Origin: Fluviicola sp.
GTDB lineage: Bacteria; Bacteroidota; Bacteroidia; Flavobacteriales_D; Crocinitomicaceae
Length of the DNA: 64,000 nt
Assembly (NCBI GenBank): GCA_002734065.2
Contig: NVXU02000054.1
Location: 62,001 to 126,000 of the forward strand
Direction: 5' to 3'
In this document: in pieces, positions 43,402-51,665 of the stretch
Position numbering within the stretch: the stretch's first letter is position 1
Layout: each line of letters starts with the position of its first letter
Notes under the pieces: model-generated
Databases searched by the model: none
Told to the model about the DNA's origin: nothing
Seen by the model: the letters and a program-made list of their open reading frames with translations, nothing else
Program-made: the position numbers and the translations under genes

Positions 43402-43822
43402 TCTTTATTTTTTATGCAAAACTATGAATATTCTTTGCCGAGAATACATGAATGATTATTTTTTTTGAATTCTTAAATTTGGACGTTTTTATCAATTTAT
43501 GACGATTCTCACTTATTTTCACTCATTTTTCATCAAAAAACATCAAAAACCAACCATTTTTGTCGTTTTTTATACTTTTTTGATAGAGAAATATTCATCC
43601 GTAGCATCGAAATGGTAAATAAAAGGAGTTAAATGTTCAAGCGTTGCGCAAAACTCTGTGTCAAATTAACCACAAATTAGCGCATAAAAGAGATAAAACA
43701 ACCGTTTAATAGGTGAAATTCATCGCTGAAAACTATTATGCGCGCATTGCAATGTAAAAAAATTAACTAGCAACCAAATCACTACTAAAACGTTTAGTAG
43801 ATGAACCCCAAAATTCTCGACT
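43402..43822. other. divergent intergenic region upstream of thiL and the 1312-aa gene
   Basis: 421 bp, strongly AT-rich. It holds the thiL -7 element TAGTTTTG (43417-43424, minus strand), an inverted repeat CTACTAAA (43782-43789)/TTTAGTAG (43793-43800) about 23 bp before the adhesin ATG, and a short palindrome ATGCGCGCAT (43738-43747). No promoter fitting the plus-strand gene was found and no gene is seen. Confidence 0.45.
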
Positions 43823-46800
43823 ATGAAAACTTCTACTACAATCAGTGCTATTTTTTGTGTTTTAACGTTCGGACTTTTCGGTCAACATACTCATGTAGGA
43901 ACGGAACATTTTTTTGAATCGAAATCGATTTCTCAATTCGAAATAGACTTGGATTTAGAGGAGGAGGATTTCTTGAATTCTGACCTTATCAATTTTGTCG
44001 ATTTCGAGTATCAATTATTTCATTCTGACATTGAAGCAAGAGTGAACAACCATGAAGATATTTCGGACACTCAATTTCAGAATGAATACAATGGTCTTTT
44101 GGCAAGAACAATTGCATCACTTGATTCGATTGCGCAAATCCCTGCAAGTCCAACTTCGCCATTTCCGCCGAAAGCAATAAATGGACCATGTGTGAACATG
44201 GATTTTGAACAAGGAGATTTATCTGGTTGGACCTTGACCCGAGGAAACGTGGATGGATCTGTTCCATTTTCTTACGTGGGAGAATTTCCAGTTGGTCCAG
44301 GTCCTTACCACACAATTTTTGGAGGTGGTCTTGACCCAGTTACAGGAATTTCTCGAGTGAATCCTCTCAATGGTAATTTCTCTGCTCGCCTCGGTAACGG
44401 AACAGGGGTAGGGGCCAGAGCGGCTCGTATGAGTCAAACATTCTTAGTAGATGCAACAAATTATATGTTCACCTACAGCTACGCAGTGATATTTCAATCG
44501 CCTGCTTGGCATACCTTAAATCAATTGCCTTACTTCACAGTTCGTGTTTTCGATTCTCTCGGAAATAGTGTTCCTTGTGGAGAATACACCGTTATTGCAG
44601 ATGCTGCGAATGCACCAAATTACCAGACAACAAATTGGGGTGGCTCCATCGTTCTTTATAGAGACTGGACAACCGTTTTTGCCAATTTAAGCGCATACAT
44701 TGGTCAGAATGTTACTGTAGAATTTACTTCTGGTGATTGTTCTCTTACAGGGCATTTTGGTTATGCATATATTGATGCGACATGCGGAAACAGCCAGATA
44801 ATTACCTCAACAGATATTATTTGTCAAGGTGACTCTGCTATTTTAACTGCTCCAGCAGGGGCAGCAAGTTACTTGTGGAACACTGGAGCAACAACTCAGA
44901 GCATTACAGTTACAACAGGCGGTGTATATTCGGCTACATTGACACCTTTTGCAGGTGGAGGTTGTTCCATTACTTTGGATGTAACAATTACAGAATACCC
45001 TTCTCCAATTGCGAATTACACCGCAAGTACTTTGGTTATTTGTGAGAATGATTCCGTTTACTTTAACGACTTCTCTACAATTCTTGCTCCGGGCGCAATC
45101 ATAGGCTACCGTTGGGATTTCGGAGATGGTGTGATTTCTCCAATTTCTTCAGGAGCCATTGTTGGAGTCACAAACACAACCGGAACTTACCTTTCTCCCG
45201 CTCATTTATACACAACTGCTGGAAATTATGTTACACAACTCTACGTAGAAACAGCCGATGGTTGTACAGATTCTATGACAATCAATGTTCAAGTAAATGC
45301 ATCACCAATTGTTGTTGCAGGACCTGACGTAACAGTTTGTCAAGGTTCAATGGTTACTCTTTCGGGAAGTGGCGCAAGTTCTTACGTTTGGGACAATGGA
45401 GTCATAGATAATGTTCCTTTCTTGCCACCAGTGGGTGCTACAACTTACACTGTGGTCGGGACAAACGCTAATGGCTGTTCAAATACGGACAATTTAGTCG
45501 TTACAGTGAACGCTTACCCAGGAATTCAAACCAACGCATCAAGCACAGTGGTTTGTGAAGGCGTTGGAATTACATTGACAGGATCAGGTGGTGTTTCTTA
45601 CCTCTGGAACAACGGAGTAACGGACGGAATTGGATTTATACCTCCTGTTGGAGTGACCAATTACATTGTCACTGGAACGGATGCAAACGGATGCCAAGGA
45701 ACAGACAATATTGATATCACAGTCAATGCTTTGCCAACTGTTGTTGCAGGACCGGATGTAGTTGTTTGTGATGGAGCAAGTGTTGCCTTATCTGGTGCAG
45801 GAGCTGTTTCTTATACTTGGAATAACGGAATAACGAATGGCGTTGCGTTTTACCCAGCAATTGGAACAGTAACATACACGGTTACAGGTACAGATGTCAA
45901 TGGATGTCAGAATACAGACAATGTTGATGTTACTGTGAATGCAAATCCTGTTATTCAGGCAAATGCAAGTAACACAAGTATTTGCTTGGGGCAATCAGTG
46001 ACACTTTATGGTGCTGGTGGAACTTCTTATTCGTGGGATAGCGGAGTGATAGACAATGTTGCATTCACACCTTCTGTAGGTGTTGTTACTTACACCGTTA
46101 TTGGAACAGATGCGAATGCTTGTTCTAACACAGATCAAATAAACGTTACGGTTTACGACTTGCCAGTAGTTGTTGCTGGCATCGATCAAGAAGTTTGTGA
46201 CGGAATCGCTGTAACATTGGTTGGAAATGGCGCAATAAGCTACGTTTGGGACAATGCAGTGATAAATGCAGTTGCATTCTACCCCCTGATTGGAACAACG
46301 ACTTACACTGTTATTGGAACGGATGCCAACGGTTGTACAAATTCAGACAATGTAGATGTGACTGTTAATCCTTTGCCAACTATTTCTGCTGGAGCAGATA
46401 ATCAGTTGTGTGATTTAAACAGTATCGTTTTGGCAGGCTCTGGAGCATCGACTTATACATGGACAAATGGAGTTATGGATAACGTTGCTTTCTACCCATC
46501 AATTGGAACGACAACTTACACCGTAACTGGAACGGATGCAAAAGGTTGTCAGAATACAGACGATGTTGATATCACTGTTTACGGCTTGCCAAATGTAGTT
46601 GGAGGTCCTGATCAAACTGTTTGTGAAGGTACAATGGTTACTTTGTCGGGTTCTGGGGCAAATTCTTATGCATGGACGGGTGGCATCACGAATGGTGTTC
46701 CATTCTTGCAGAATCCAGGACAGTTGCAATACATTGTTACAGGAACTGATGCGAATGCTTGTTCTAATTCTGATACAGTTATTGTTTTGGTGAATTCTAA

Positions 46801-47761
46801 TCCAGTGGTCAACGCAGGAGCTGACCAACAAGGTTGCGATGGGAATACAGTGACTCTCAATGCGCAAGGAACATCTAATCTTTATTGGAGTAACGGTGTA
46901 TTGAACAATGTACCCTTTACGCAGAATGTTGGATCGATGACTTACGTCGTTACAGATTCTCTAGCAACAGGTTGTACTTCGACAGATACGGTCGAGGTTA
47001 TTATTTACAACAATCCAATTGTTTCGGCAGAAGGTGCAGAAATTTGTGCGGGAGAAGAAGTAATACTAAGTGGACAAGGTGCAGATAATTACTCTTGGAC
47101 AGGTGGAGTGGTGGACGGTATTGGGTTTTACCCAACGGTAAGTTCAAGTTATACGGTAACGGGATACAATATCTATGGTTGTTCATCAGATGCAACAGTA
47201 CAAGTCATTGTGCACGAGTTACCAGTTGCGGACTTCAATATTCTACAATTGTCTTTAACAACTTTGGATCCGACTACTGGTTTTGACAATTTATCTACTG
47301 GTGCGGTGTCTTACATGTGGGATTTTGGTGATTATTCTCCGAACAGTTATGATTTTGAACCAGAGCATACTTTTCCAACCGAGAATAGCGGAGCTTATGC
47401 CATCACATTGACGGCTTATTCTTCTTACGGTTGCGAGGATGAAAGAACTAAATACGTGCATATATTCCAAGATTACACGATTTATGTTCCCAATGCGTTT
47501 ACGCCAGATTACAATGGAGTAAATGAGGTTTTTAAGCCAGAAATGGACGGTTTCGATCCTTATGAATACACTTTGTATATTTTCAACCGTTGGGGCAACC
47601 TTATTTTCGAATCGCACAACATGGAAATCGGTTGGGACGGAAGATTTGCAAACCAGAAAGACCAGTCGCAAGATGGAGTTTATACGTGGAAAATCGTTGC
47701 TGGATTGCTAGATTCTCCAGACACGAAGATCTTTGTTGGACATGTGTCGTTGTTGAAATAA
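43823..47761 (+). CDS. giant secreted adhesin-like protein with nine Ig-like repeats, T9SS type B
   Basis: 1312 aa. Signal peptide (MKTSTTISAIFCVLTFGLFG), a pro-like acidic stretch, then a jelly-roll domain (residues about 115-330: CVNMDFEQGDLSGWTLTRGN, GHFGYAYIDATC). An Ig-like unit and a PKD domain (GYRWDFGDGVI) follow. Residues about 494-1132 are nine tandem repeats of about 71 aa, each with a Cys near its start (PDVTVCQGSMVTLSGSGA), a YTW(N/D)NG centre and GTDANGC near its end. A second PKD (YMWDFGDYS) and the gliding-motility C-terminal domain (YVPNAFTPDYNGVNEVF, IFNRWGNLIFES, GWDGRF) finish it. It is exported by T9SS and anchored at the surface; adhesion is the likely role. Its stop codon lies inside a 60-bp palindrome. 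Confidence 0.93.
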   Translation: MKTSTTISAIFCVLTFGLFGQHTHVGTEHFFESKSISQFEIDLDLEEEDFLNSDLINFVDFEYQLFHSDIEARVNNHEDISDTQFQNEYNGLLARTIASLDSIAQIPASPTSPFPPKAINGPCVNMDFEQGDLSGWTLTRGNVDGSVPFSYVGEFPVGPGPYHTIFGGGLDPVTGISRVNPLNGNFSARLGNGTGVGARAARMSQTFLVDATNYMFTYSYAVIFQSPAWHTLNQLPYFTVRVFDSLGNSVPCGEYTVIADAANAPNYQTTNWGGSIVLYRDWTTVFANLSAYIGQNVTVEFTSGDCSLTGHFGYAYIDATCGNSQIITSTDIICQGDSAILTAPAGAASYLWNTGATTQSITVTTGGVYSATLTPFAGGGCSITLDVTITEYPSPIANYTASTLVICENDSVYFNDFSTILAPGAIIGYRWDFGDGVISPISSGAIVGVTNTTGTYLSPAHLYTTAGNYVTQLYVETADGCTDSMTINVQVNASPIVVAGPDVTVCQGSMVTLSGSGASSYVWDNGVIDNVPFLPPVGATTYTVVGTNANGCSNTDNLVVTVNAYPGIQTNASSTVVCEGVGITLTGSGGVSYLWNNGVTDGIGFIPPVGVTNYIVTGTDANGCQGTDNIDITVNALPTVVAGPDVVVCDGASVALSGAGAVSYTWNNGITNGVAFYPAIGTVTYTVTGTDVNGCQNTDNVDVTVNANPVIQANASNTSICLGQSVTLYGAGGTSYSWDSGVIDNVAFTPSVGVVTYTVIGTDANACSNTDQINVTVYDLPVVVAGIDQEVCDGIAVTLVGNGAISYVWDNAVINAVAFYPLIGTTTYTVIGTDANGCTNSDNVDVTVNPLPTISAGADNQLCDLNSIVLAGSGASTYTWTNGVMDNVAFYPSIGTTTYTVTGTDAKGCQNTDDVDITVYGLPNVVGGPDQTVCEGTMVTLSGSGANSYAWTGGITNGVPFLQNPGQLQYIVTGTDANACSNSDTVIVLVNSNPVVNAGADQQGCDGNTVTLNAQGTSNLYWSNGVLNNVPFTQNVGSMTYVVTDSLATGCTSTDTVEVIIYNNPIVSAEGAEICAGEEVILSGQGADNYSWTGGVVDGIGFYPTVSSSYTVTGYNIYGCSSDATVQVIVHELPVADFNILQLSLTTLDPTTGFDNLSTGAVSYMWDFGDYSPNSYDFEPEHTFPTENSGAYAITLTAYSSYGCEDERTKYVHIFQDYTIYVPNAFTPDYNGVNEVFKPEMDGFDPYEYTLYIFNRWGNLIFESHNMEIGWDGRFANQKDQSQDGVYTWKIVAGLLDSPDTKIFVGHVSLLK
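45303..47219 (+). repeat. nine tandem ~213-bp coding repeats
   Basis: Nine direct repeats in the 1312-aa gene, each about 71 codons and moderately diverged. Alternate units start with VVAGPD-type and IQANAS-type sequences, suggesting duplication in pairs. Confidence 0.85.
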
Positions 47762-47818
47762 CATATAATAAATAGTACGGGGTGGTCGCGACCACCCCGT
47801 ACTATTTATTATATGTTA
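47759..47818. terminator. 60-bp perfect palindrome between convergent genes
   Basis: Two 30-bp arms (47759-47788, 47789-47818) are exact reverse complements with no spacer. The centre is GGGGTGGTCG/CGACCACCCC and the flanks are AT-rich. It begins at the stop codon of the adhesin gene and ends 9 bp before the stop of the M16 peptidase gene. As RNA it would give a very stable hairpin from either direction, so it can serve as a bidirectional terminator; the absence of any loop is unusual. Confidence 0.7.
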
Positions 47819-47826
47819 AAAGAATT

Positions 47827-49917
47827 TTACTCAAACAAATCGTCACTCAACTTTTGATTCATCTCAATAGAAGTTACTTTCATATCCAATGATTGTGGAC
47901 CAAAACTAACTTTAATGCTGTGAGGAAGAACGATGCCATTCACCTCTTTGTAATCAGAAATATAAGTAATCACAGAGAACGATTCTTCTCCTTGTGTTTC
48001 GATTGACAATGTTTTCACCTTGAAACCTGAAGCAACATCGTACCATTCTGTTTCTGTTGCGCCACCAGGTTTTGTAACAAGAATTTTGTGAGCATCTTTT
48101 CCCTCGATTGGTTCAACACCTTTCAACTCGAAAGTGTATCCTAACTCTTTCAACTTCGTGTCAGCAAAAATCGTAGAACTAGCCTTCAATTCTTCCAAAT
48201 CACTCCCAGTGATGTCTTTGTCTCCTTGCATTCCACTTTTCTTACCAACAGTACCATTAAAAGTCTCTTTTTGGATAGTCATAGGTCCCATTGACATAAC
48301 GGAAGCGAATAAATTTGGAGCTTTCTGGTAACGCACCATGGTTAAAACCTGACCTTGAATAGACGCATCAAGCTTTGTTGTAACATCTTTAATCTTGCTT
48401 AGTTTTTTGTTCAGCTTCTTACCTGGCGCCATTAAGTAGGTTGCCGTAACAAATTTCTCAATAACAGATTCAGCAGTTACACCTTCAGCAGCAGCTTTGA
48501 TTTTATCTTTAGCTGGATTTCCTTGGTTGTTATAATAGTACACCTTATTTTCTGCGGAGAATAGTGCCGTTTTAGGAGCAATTTCTTTATCACCAACAAT
48601 CAAAATCAATGCTTTTTCTGGGTGAATGTATTTCTGTGCAACTCTTCTAACATCTGCGATGGTAACTGCTGCCACTTTCTTCAAGTATGTTGCGTAATAG
48701 TCTGCGGGTAAGTCATACTTCTGCGTGTTGATTGCAAAACGTGCAATTGTTTGCGGATTTTGCAAAGTGTAAGCGAAAGTTCCAGTCATGTAGTTTTTTA
48801 CATTCTGCAAATCTTCTTCCGACACATCTTCATTGATTATTCTTTTTAATTCTACGAAGAATTCTACCAAAGAACTATCTGTAACCTCATTTCTAACTTT
48901 TGCAGAAGCCGTAAAGTTTCCAATCAATTCGTCAGGGTGAATTCTTGAATAAGCTCCGTAAGTATAACCGTGACCTTCACGAAGATTCATGAAAAGTCTT
49001 GCCGTAGAACTACCGCCAAGGATAGAATTTAAGATTTTCATGGCAACAACATCAGGGTTGTTATTTGTCAAATCCATAGGATGCGTGATGTTTATAGAAG
49101 ACTGTGTAGAACCTTCTTTGTGAACAAATGCAACCGTTGTTTGCGTTCTGTCGTCTGGAGTTTCATATGCGTGAGAAGGAACGTTTCCTTTTTCCCAGGC
49201 ACCAAAATATTTCTCCATTTTGGCTTTCACTTCTTCAACAGTAATGTCTCCAACAACTGCCATGTATGCAATATTTGGTCGGAAGTAGGTCTTGTAATGC
49301 GATTTACACTTCTCCAAGGTGATGTTCTCAACAGTTTCTGCCGTTGTCAATTCTCCATAAGGATGCTCCTTGCCGTATAGTAAAACAGATTTTACATTAC
49401 CCGCGATTGCATCTGGGTTGGATTTTTCACTTTCCAATCCTGAGATTGTTTGCTTTTTGATTTTGTCTAGCTCATCCTGTTTGAAATCAGCATTCATCAA
49501 TACATCAGCCATAATTGCCAATAACTTATCTTGATGCTTTTTCAATGATGCAGCGTAAATTCCTGTAGAATAGGTACTCAAAGTTGCTCCAATAAAATCG
49601 ATTTCTTGATCAATTTCTTGCTTACTTCTGTTCGCAGTTCCACGACCTAACAATTCTCCTGTTGCACTGACATAACCTGCCATTTTTCCTTCTAAAATAG
49701 GATCCATGTCTAAAGTCATAGAATAAGCAACCTTTGGCAACTTATGATTCTCCACAACGAAAACTTTCAATCCATTTTCTAATGTAAAGGACTCGATGTC
49801 GCCCAGTTTAATTTCTGGAGCAGGACCTGCAGTAGGTTTAATACTTCTGTCCAATTTTTGCGCAAATGTCCCGAAGGAAACAGTGATTGCACAAACGATA
49901 GTTATTAATTTTTTCAT
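47827..49917 (-). CDS. M16 peptidase-like protein, catalytically degenerate partner
   Basis: 696 aa from the ATG at 49917 (MKKLITIVCAITVSFGTFAQ, signal peptide); the frame extends to a TTG at 49932. It has two M16 halves (FTLENGLKVFVVENHKLPKV; later GEHPYGELTTAETVENITLE). The N-terminal half lacks the HxxEH zinc motif (the equivalent place reads YVSATGELLGRGT), while the C-terminal substrate-binding region keeps RLFMNLREGHGYTYGAYSR. This is the pattern of the inactive subunit in two-subunit M16B enzymes (PqqL/MPP-like). A C-terminal extension of about 200 aa (residues about 480-696) has a beta-rich lipoprotein-carrier-like look. It follows the active partner by 95 bp. Confidence 0.92.
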   Translation of the reverse strand: MKKLITIVCAITVSFGTFAQKLDRSIKPTAGPAPEIKLGDIESFTLENGLKVFVVENHKLPKVAYSMTLDMDPILEGKMAGYVSATGELLGRGTANRSKQEIDQEIDFIGATLSTYSTGIYAASLKKHQDKLLAIMADVLMNADFKQDELDKIKKQTISGLESEKSNPDAIAGNVKSVLLYGKEHPYGELTTAETVENITLEKCKSHYKTYFRPNIAYMAVVGDITVEEVKAKMEKYFGAWEKGNVPSHAYETPDDRTQTTVAFVHKEGSTQSSINITHPMDLTNNNPDVVAMKILNSILGGSSTARLFMNLREGHGYTYGAYSRIHPDELIGNFTASAKVRNEVTDSSLVEFFVELKRIINEDVSEEDLQNVKNYMTGTFAYTLQNPQTIARFAINTQKYDLPADYYATYLKKVAAVTIADVRRVAQKYIHPEKALILIVGDKEIAPKTALFSAENKVYYYNNQGNPAKDKIKAAAEGVTAESVIEKFVTATYLMAPGKKLNKKLSKIKDVTTKLDASIQGQVLTMVRYQKAPNLFASVMSMGPMTIQKETFNGTVGKKSGMQGDKDITGSDLEELKASSTIFADTKLKELGYTFELKGVEPIEGKDAHKILVTKPGGATETEWYDVASGFKVKTLSIETQGEESFSVITYISDYKEVNGIVLPHSIKVSFGPQSLDMKVTSIEMNQKLSDDLFE

Positions 49918-49975
49918 CTTATTTTTTTTCAATAATTATTTTTAGTAGTTGATGGTAGAAGGAGGATGTTAATTT

Positions 49976-50004
49976 CTTAACTCCTGACTTCTCAACTTCT
50001 TAAC
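49976..50004. repeat. TTAACTCCTGACTTCT-family repeat between the M16 genes
   Basis: CTTAACTCCTGACTTCT (49976-49992), identical to the right arm at 33543-33559, followed by CAACTTCTTAACTCC. No paired left arm is seen. Confidence 0.6.
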
Positions 50005-50012
50005 TCCTTATC

Positions 50013-51341
50013 TTACTCTCCTTCTTCCTCTTCAGGCATTGGTAAGTAATACAATACAACTCTGTTATCCTTTCTGAAATATTCTTTCGCAACACGTTGA
50101 ATATCTTCCCGCGTTACCTTCATATATCTTTTCATTTCAGTATTGATTAAATTTGCGTCTCCATAATAAACGGAGTAATCAGCCAAACTTTCGGCAATAC
50201 CTTCTACCGTAGAATTACTTGAAATCATGTCATTTTCTATTTGATTCTGCAATTTTTGAAATTCTTCTTCAGAAATTAAGTTGTTTTGAAGGTCTTCTAC
50301 TTCTTTTTCCATGGCAGCTTCAAGGTCAGGCAATTCAACTCCCATATTTGGAATTCCAAACATGAGTGACAATCCTGGATCTTCTGTTGGGAAAGGAAAG
50401 GCACCTACAAACAATGCTTTTTCTTGTTCATCTACAATTCTTTTTTGCAAACGAGAACTTTTTCCTTGCGATAAAACTTGCGCCATCATATCCACAGCAT
50501 AAGCATCATGTGTTCCTTGCGCGGGAGTGTGATAACCCATCATTACCGCAGGAAGTTGAATATTGTCATAAACAGTGTCACGAATCTCTTTGCGCTTGAT
50601 TGGTTCAACAACTGTTGGTCGGTGCATCGGCTTCGTTCCCTTTGGAATGGTAGAAAAATACTTTTCAATCCATGCCTTCACCTCTTTTTTGTCAAAATCA
50701 CCCGCTATTGATAGCGTTGCGTTGTTTGGTACATAATAAGTTGCATAAAATTCTGCAAATTCTGCGATTGTCGCGTTATTGATATGATCTAACGAGCCAA
50801 TTGGCACCCAGTTGTATGAATGCTTTTCAAAAGCTCTACTGAACATTTCTCTTAAAAAAGAACCGTAAGGCTGGTTGTCAGATTGTCTGAATTCTTCCTT
50901 AACAACTTCTCTTTGCGTTTGCACTCCGATAGAATCAATTTTCAGGTGCAACATTCTCTCTGCTTCCATCCAAAGGCCTAATTCTGCTTGGTTAGAAGGT
51001 AGGATTTCATAGTAAAAAGTTCTGTCGAAAGAAGTATTTGCATTCAAAAGACCTCCGTTTGAAGAAACTGTTTTCATGTATTCTCCACGACCAATATTCT
51101 CCGAACCTTCGAACATTAGGTGCTCAAAAAAGTGAGCAAAACCTGTTCGCTCTTTTACTTCGTTTTTAGAACCGACGTGATACAGTACCGTAACTGCAAC
51201 AATTGGTGTAGAATGATCTTGATGAAGAATCACATTCATACCGTTCTTAAGCTTGTACTGTTCAAACTCAATTGAATTTGACTGCGCTTGCGTGGATGCA
51301 ACTCCAAGGCACAAGATGGCAGACATTAGGATTTTTTTCAT
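50013..51341 (-). CDS. M16 family zinc metallopeptidase (active subunit)
   Basis: 442 aa. Signal peptide (MKKILMSAILCLGVASTQAQ), then an M16B peptidase with the inverted zinc motif in GFAHFFEHLMFEGSENIGRG (HFFEH) and the downstream Glu region (EFRQSDNQPYGSFLREMFSR). NATLSIAGDFDKKEVKAWIE and RLQKRIVDEQEKALFVG mark the second half. It probably forms a heterodimer with the inactive protein encoded just downstream and degrades peptides in the periplasm. A 324-bp repeat-bearing gap separates it from the CotH-like gene upstream. Confidence 0.95.
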   Translation of the reverse strand: MKKILMSAILCLGVASTQAQSNSIEFEQYKLKNGMNVILHQDHSTPIVAVTVLYHVGSKNEVKERTGFAHFFEHLMFEGSENIGRGEYMKTVSSNGGLLNANTSFDRTFYYEILPSNQAELGLWMEAERMLHLKIDSIGVQTQREVVKEEFRQSDNQPYGSFLREMFSRAFEKHSYNWVPIGSLDHINNATIAEFAEFYATYYVPNNATLSIAGDFDKKEVKAWIEKYFSTIPKGTKPMHRPTVVEPIKRKEIRDTVYDNIQLPAVMMGYHTPAQGTHDAYAVDMMAQVLSQGKSSRLQKRIVDEQEKALFVGAFPFPTEDPGLSLMFGIPNMGVELPDLEAAMEKEVEDLQNNLISEEEFQKLQNQIENDMISSNSTVEGIAESLADYSVYYGDANLINTEMKRYMKVTREDIQRVAKEYFRKDNRVVLYYLPMPEEEEGE

Positions 51342-51665
51342 TGATGAATTTTTTAATTTGCGACAAGATAACGATTTGGCGCAAAAGAGTTACAAAAATT
51401 ACATGAAAGGTTGAAAATAGGGGTTCAAATTAAAAATGAAGAATGAAGAATGATGAGGTTCTTGCCTCGGGGAAGATAATTTTCTGCGGAAATCTGCGTT
51501 ATCTGCGTGAGAAAAAGAAGAAGTCAATTTAAAAATAAGAATCACTACTACCCCCCTTGCTCTGTGAATCTCTGTGCCTCCTCTCCCGAAAGGTCGGGAC
51601 AAGTTGTGGTTCTCTGTGTAAAAACCCACACAAGAAAATTTAAGAACTAAGAATCACTCCTCCCC
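51342..51665. repeat. composite intergenic region of dispersed repeats
   Basis: Contains ATCTGCGTTATCTGCGTGAG and CTCTGTGAATCTCTGTG-type repeats, and the hairpin TCCCGAAAGGTCGGGA (51596-51611). These word-like repeats are common between Bacteroidota genes. A 76-codon minus-strand frame here (51399-51629) consists of them and is not a credible gene. Confidence 0.5.

Noticed and set aside
46499-46867. A 122-codon minus-strand frame in the adhesin gene
   Set aside because: Antisense shadow of the repeated adhesin domains; it recurs as similar shadows in neighbouring repeats.
45303-47219. Regular direct repeats that could suggest a CRISPR array or satellite
   Set aside because: The units are about 213 bp, in frame, diverged as coding sequence, and encode Ig-like domains with conserved cysteines.
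51399-51629. A 76-codon minus-strand frame between the M16 and CotH genes
   Set aside because: It is made of word-like dispersed repeats (CTGCGTTATCTGCG, CTCTGTGAATC) and shows no domain.
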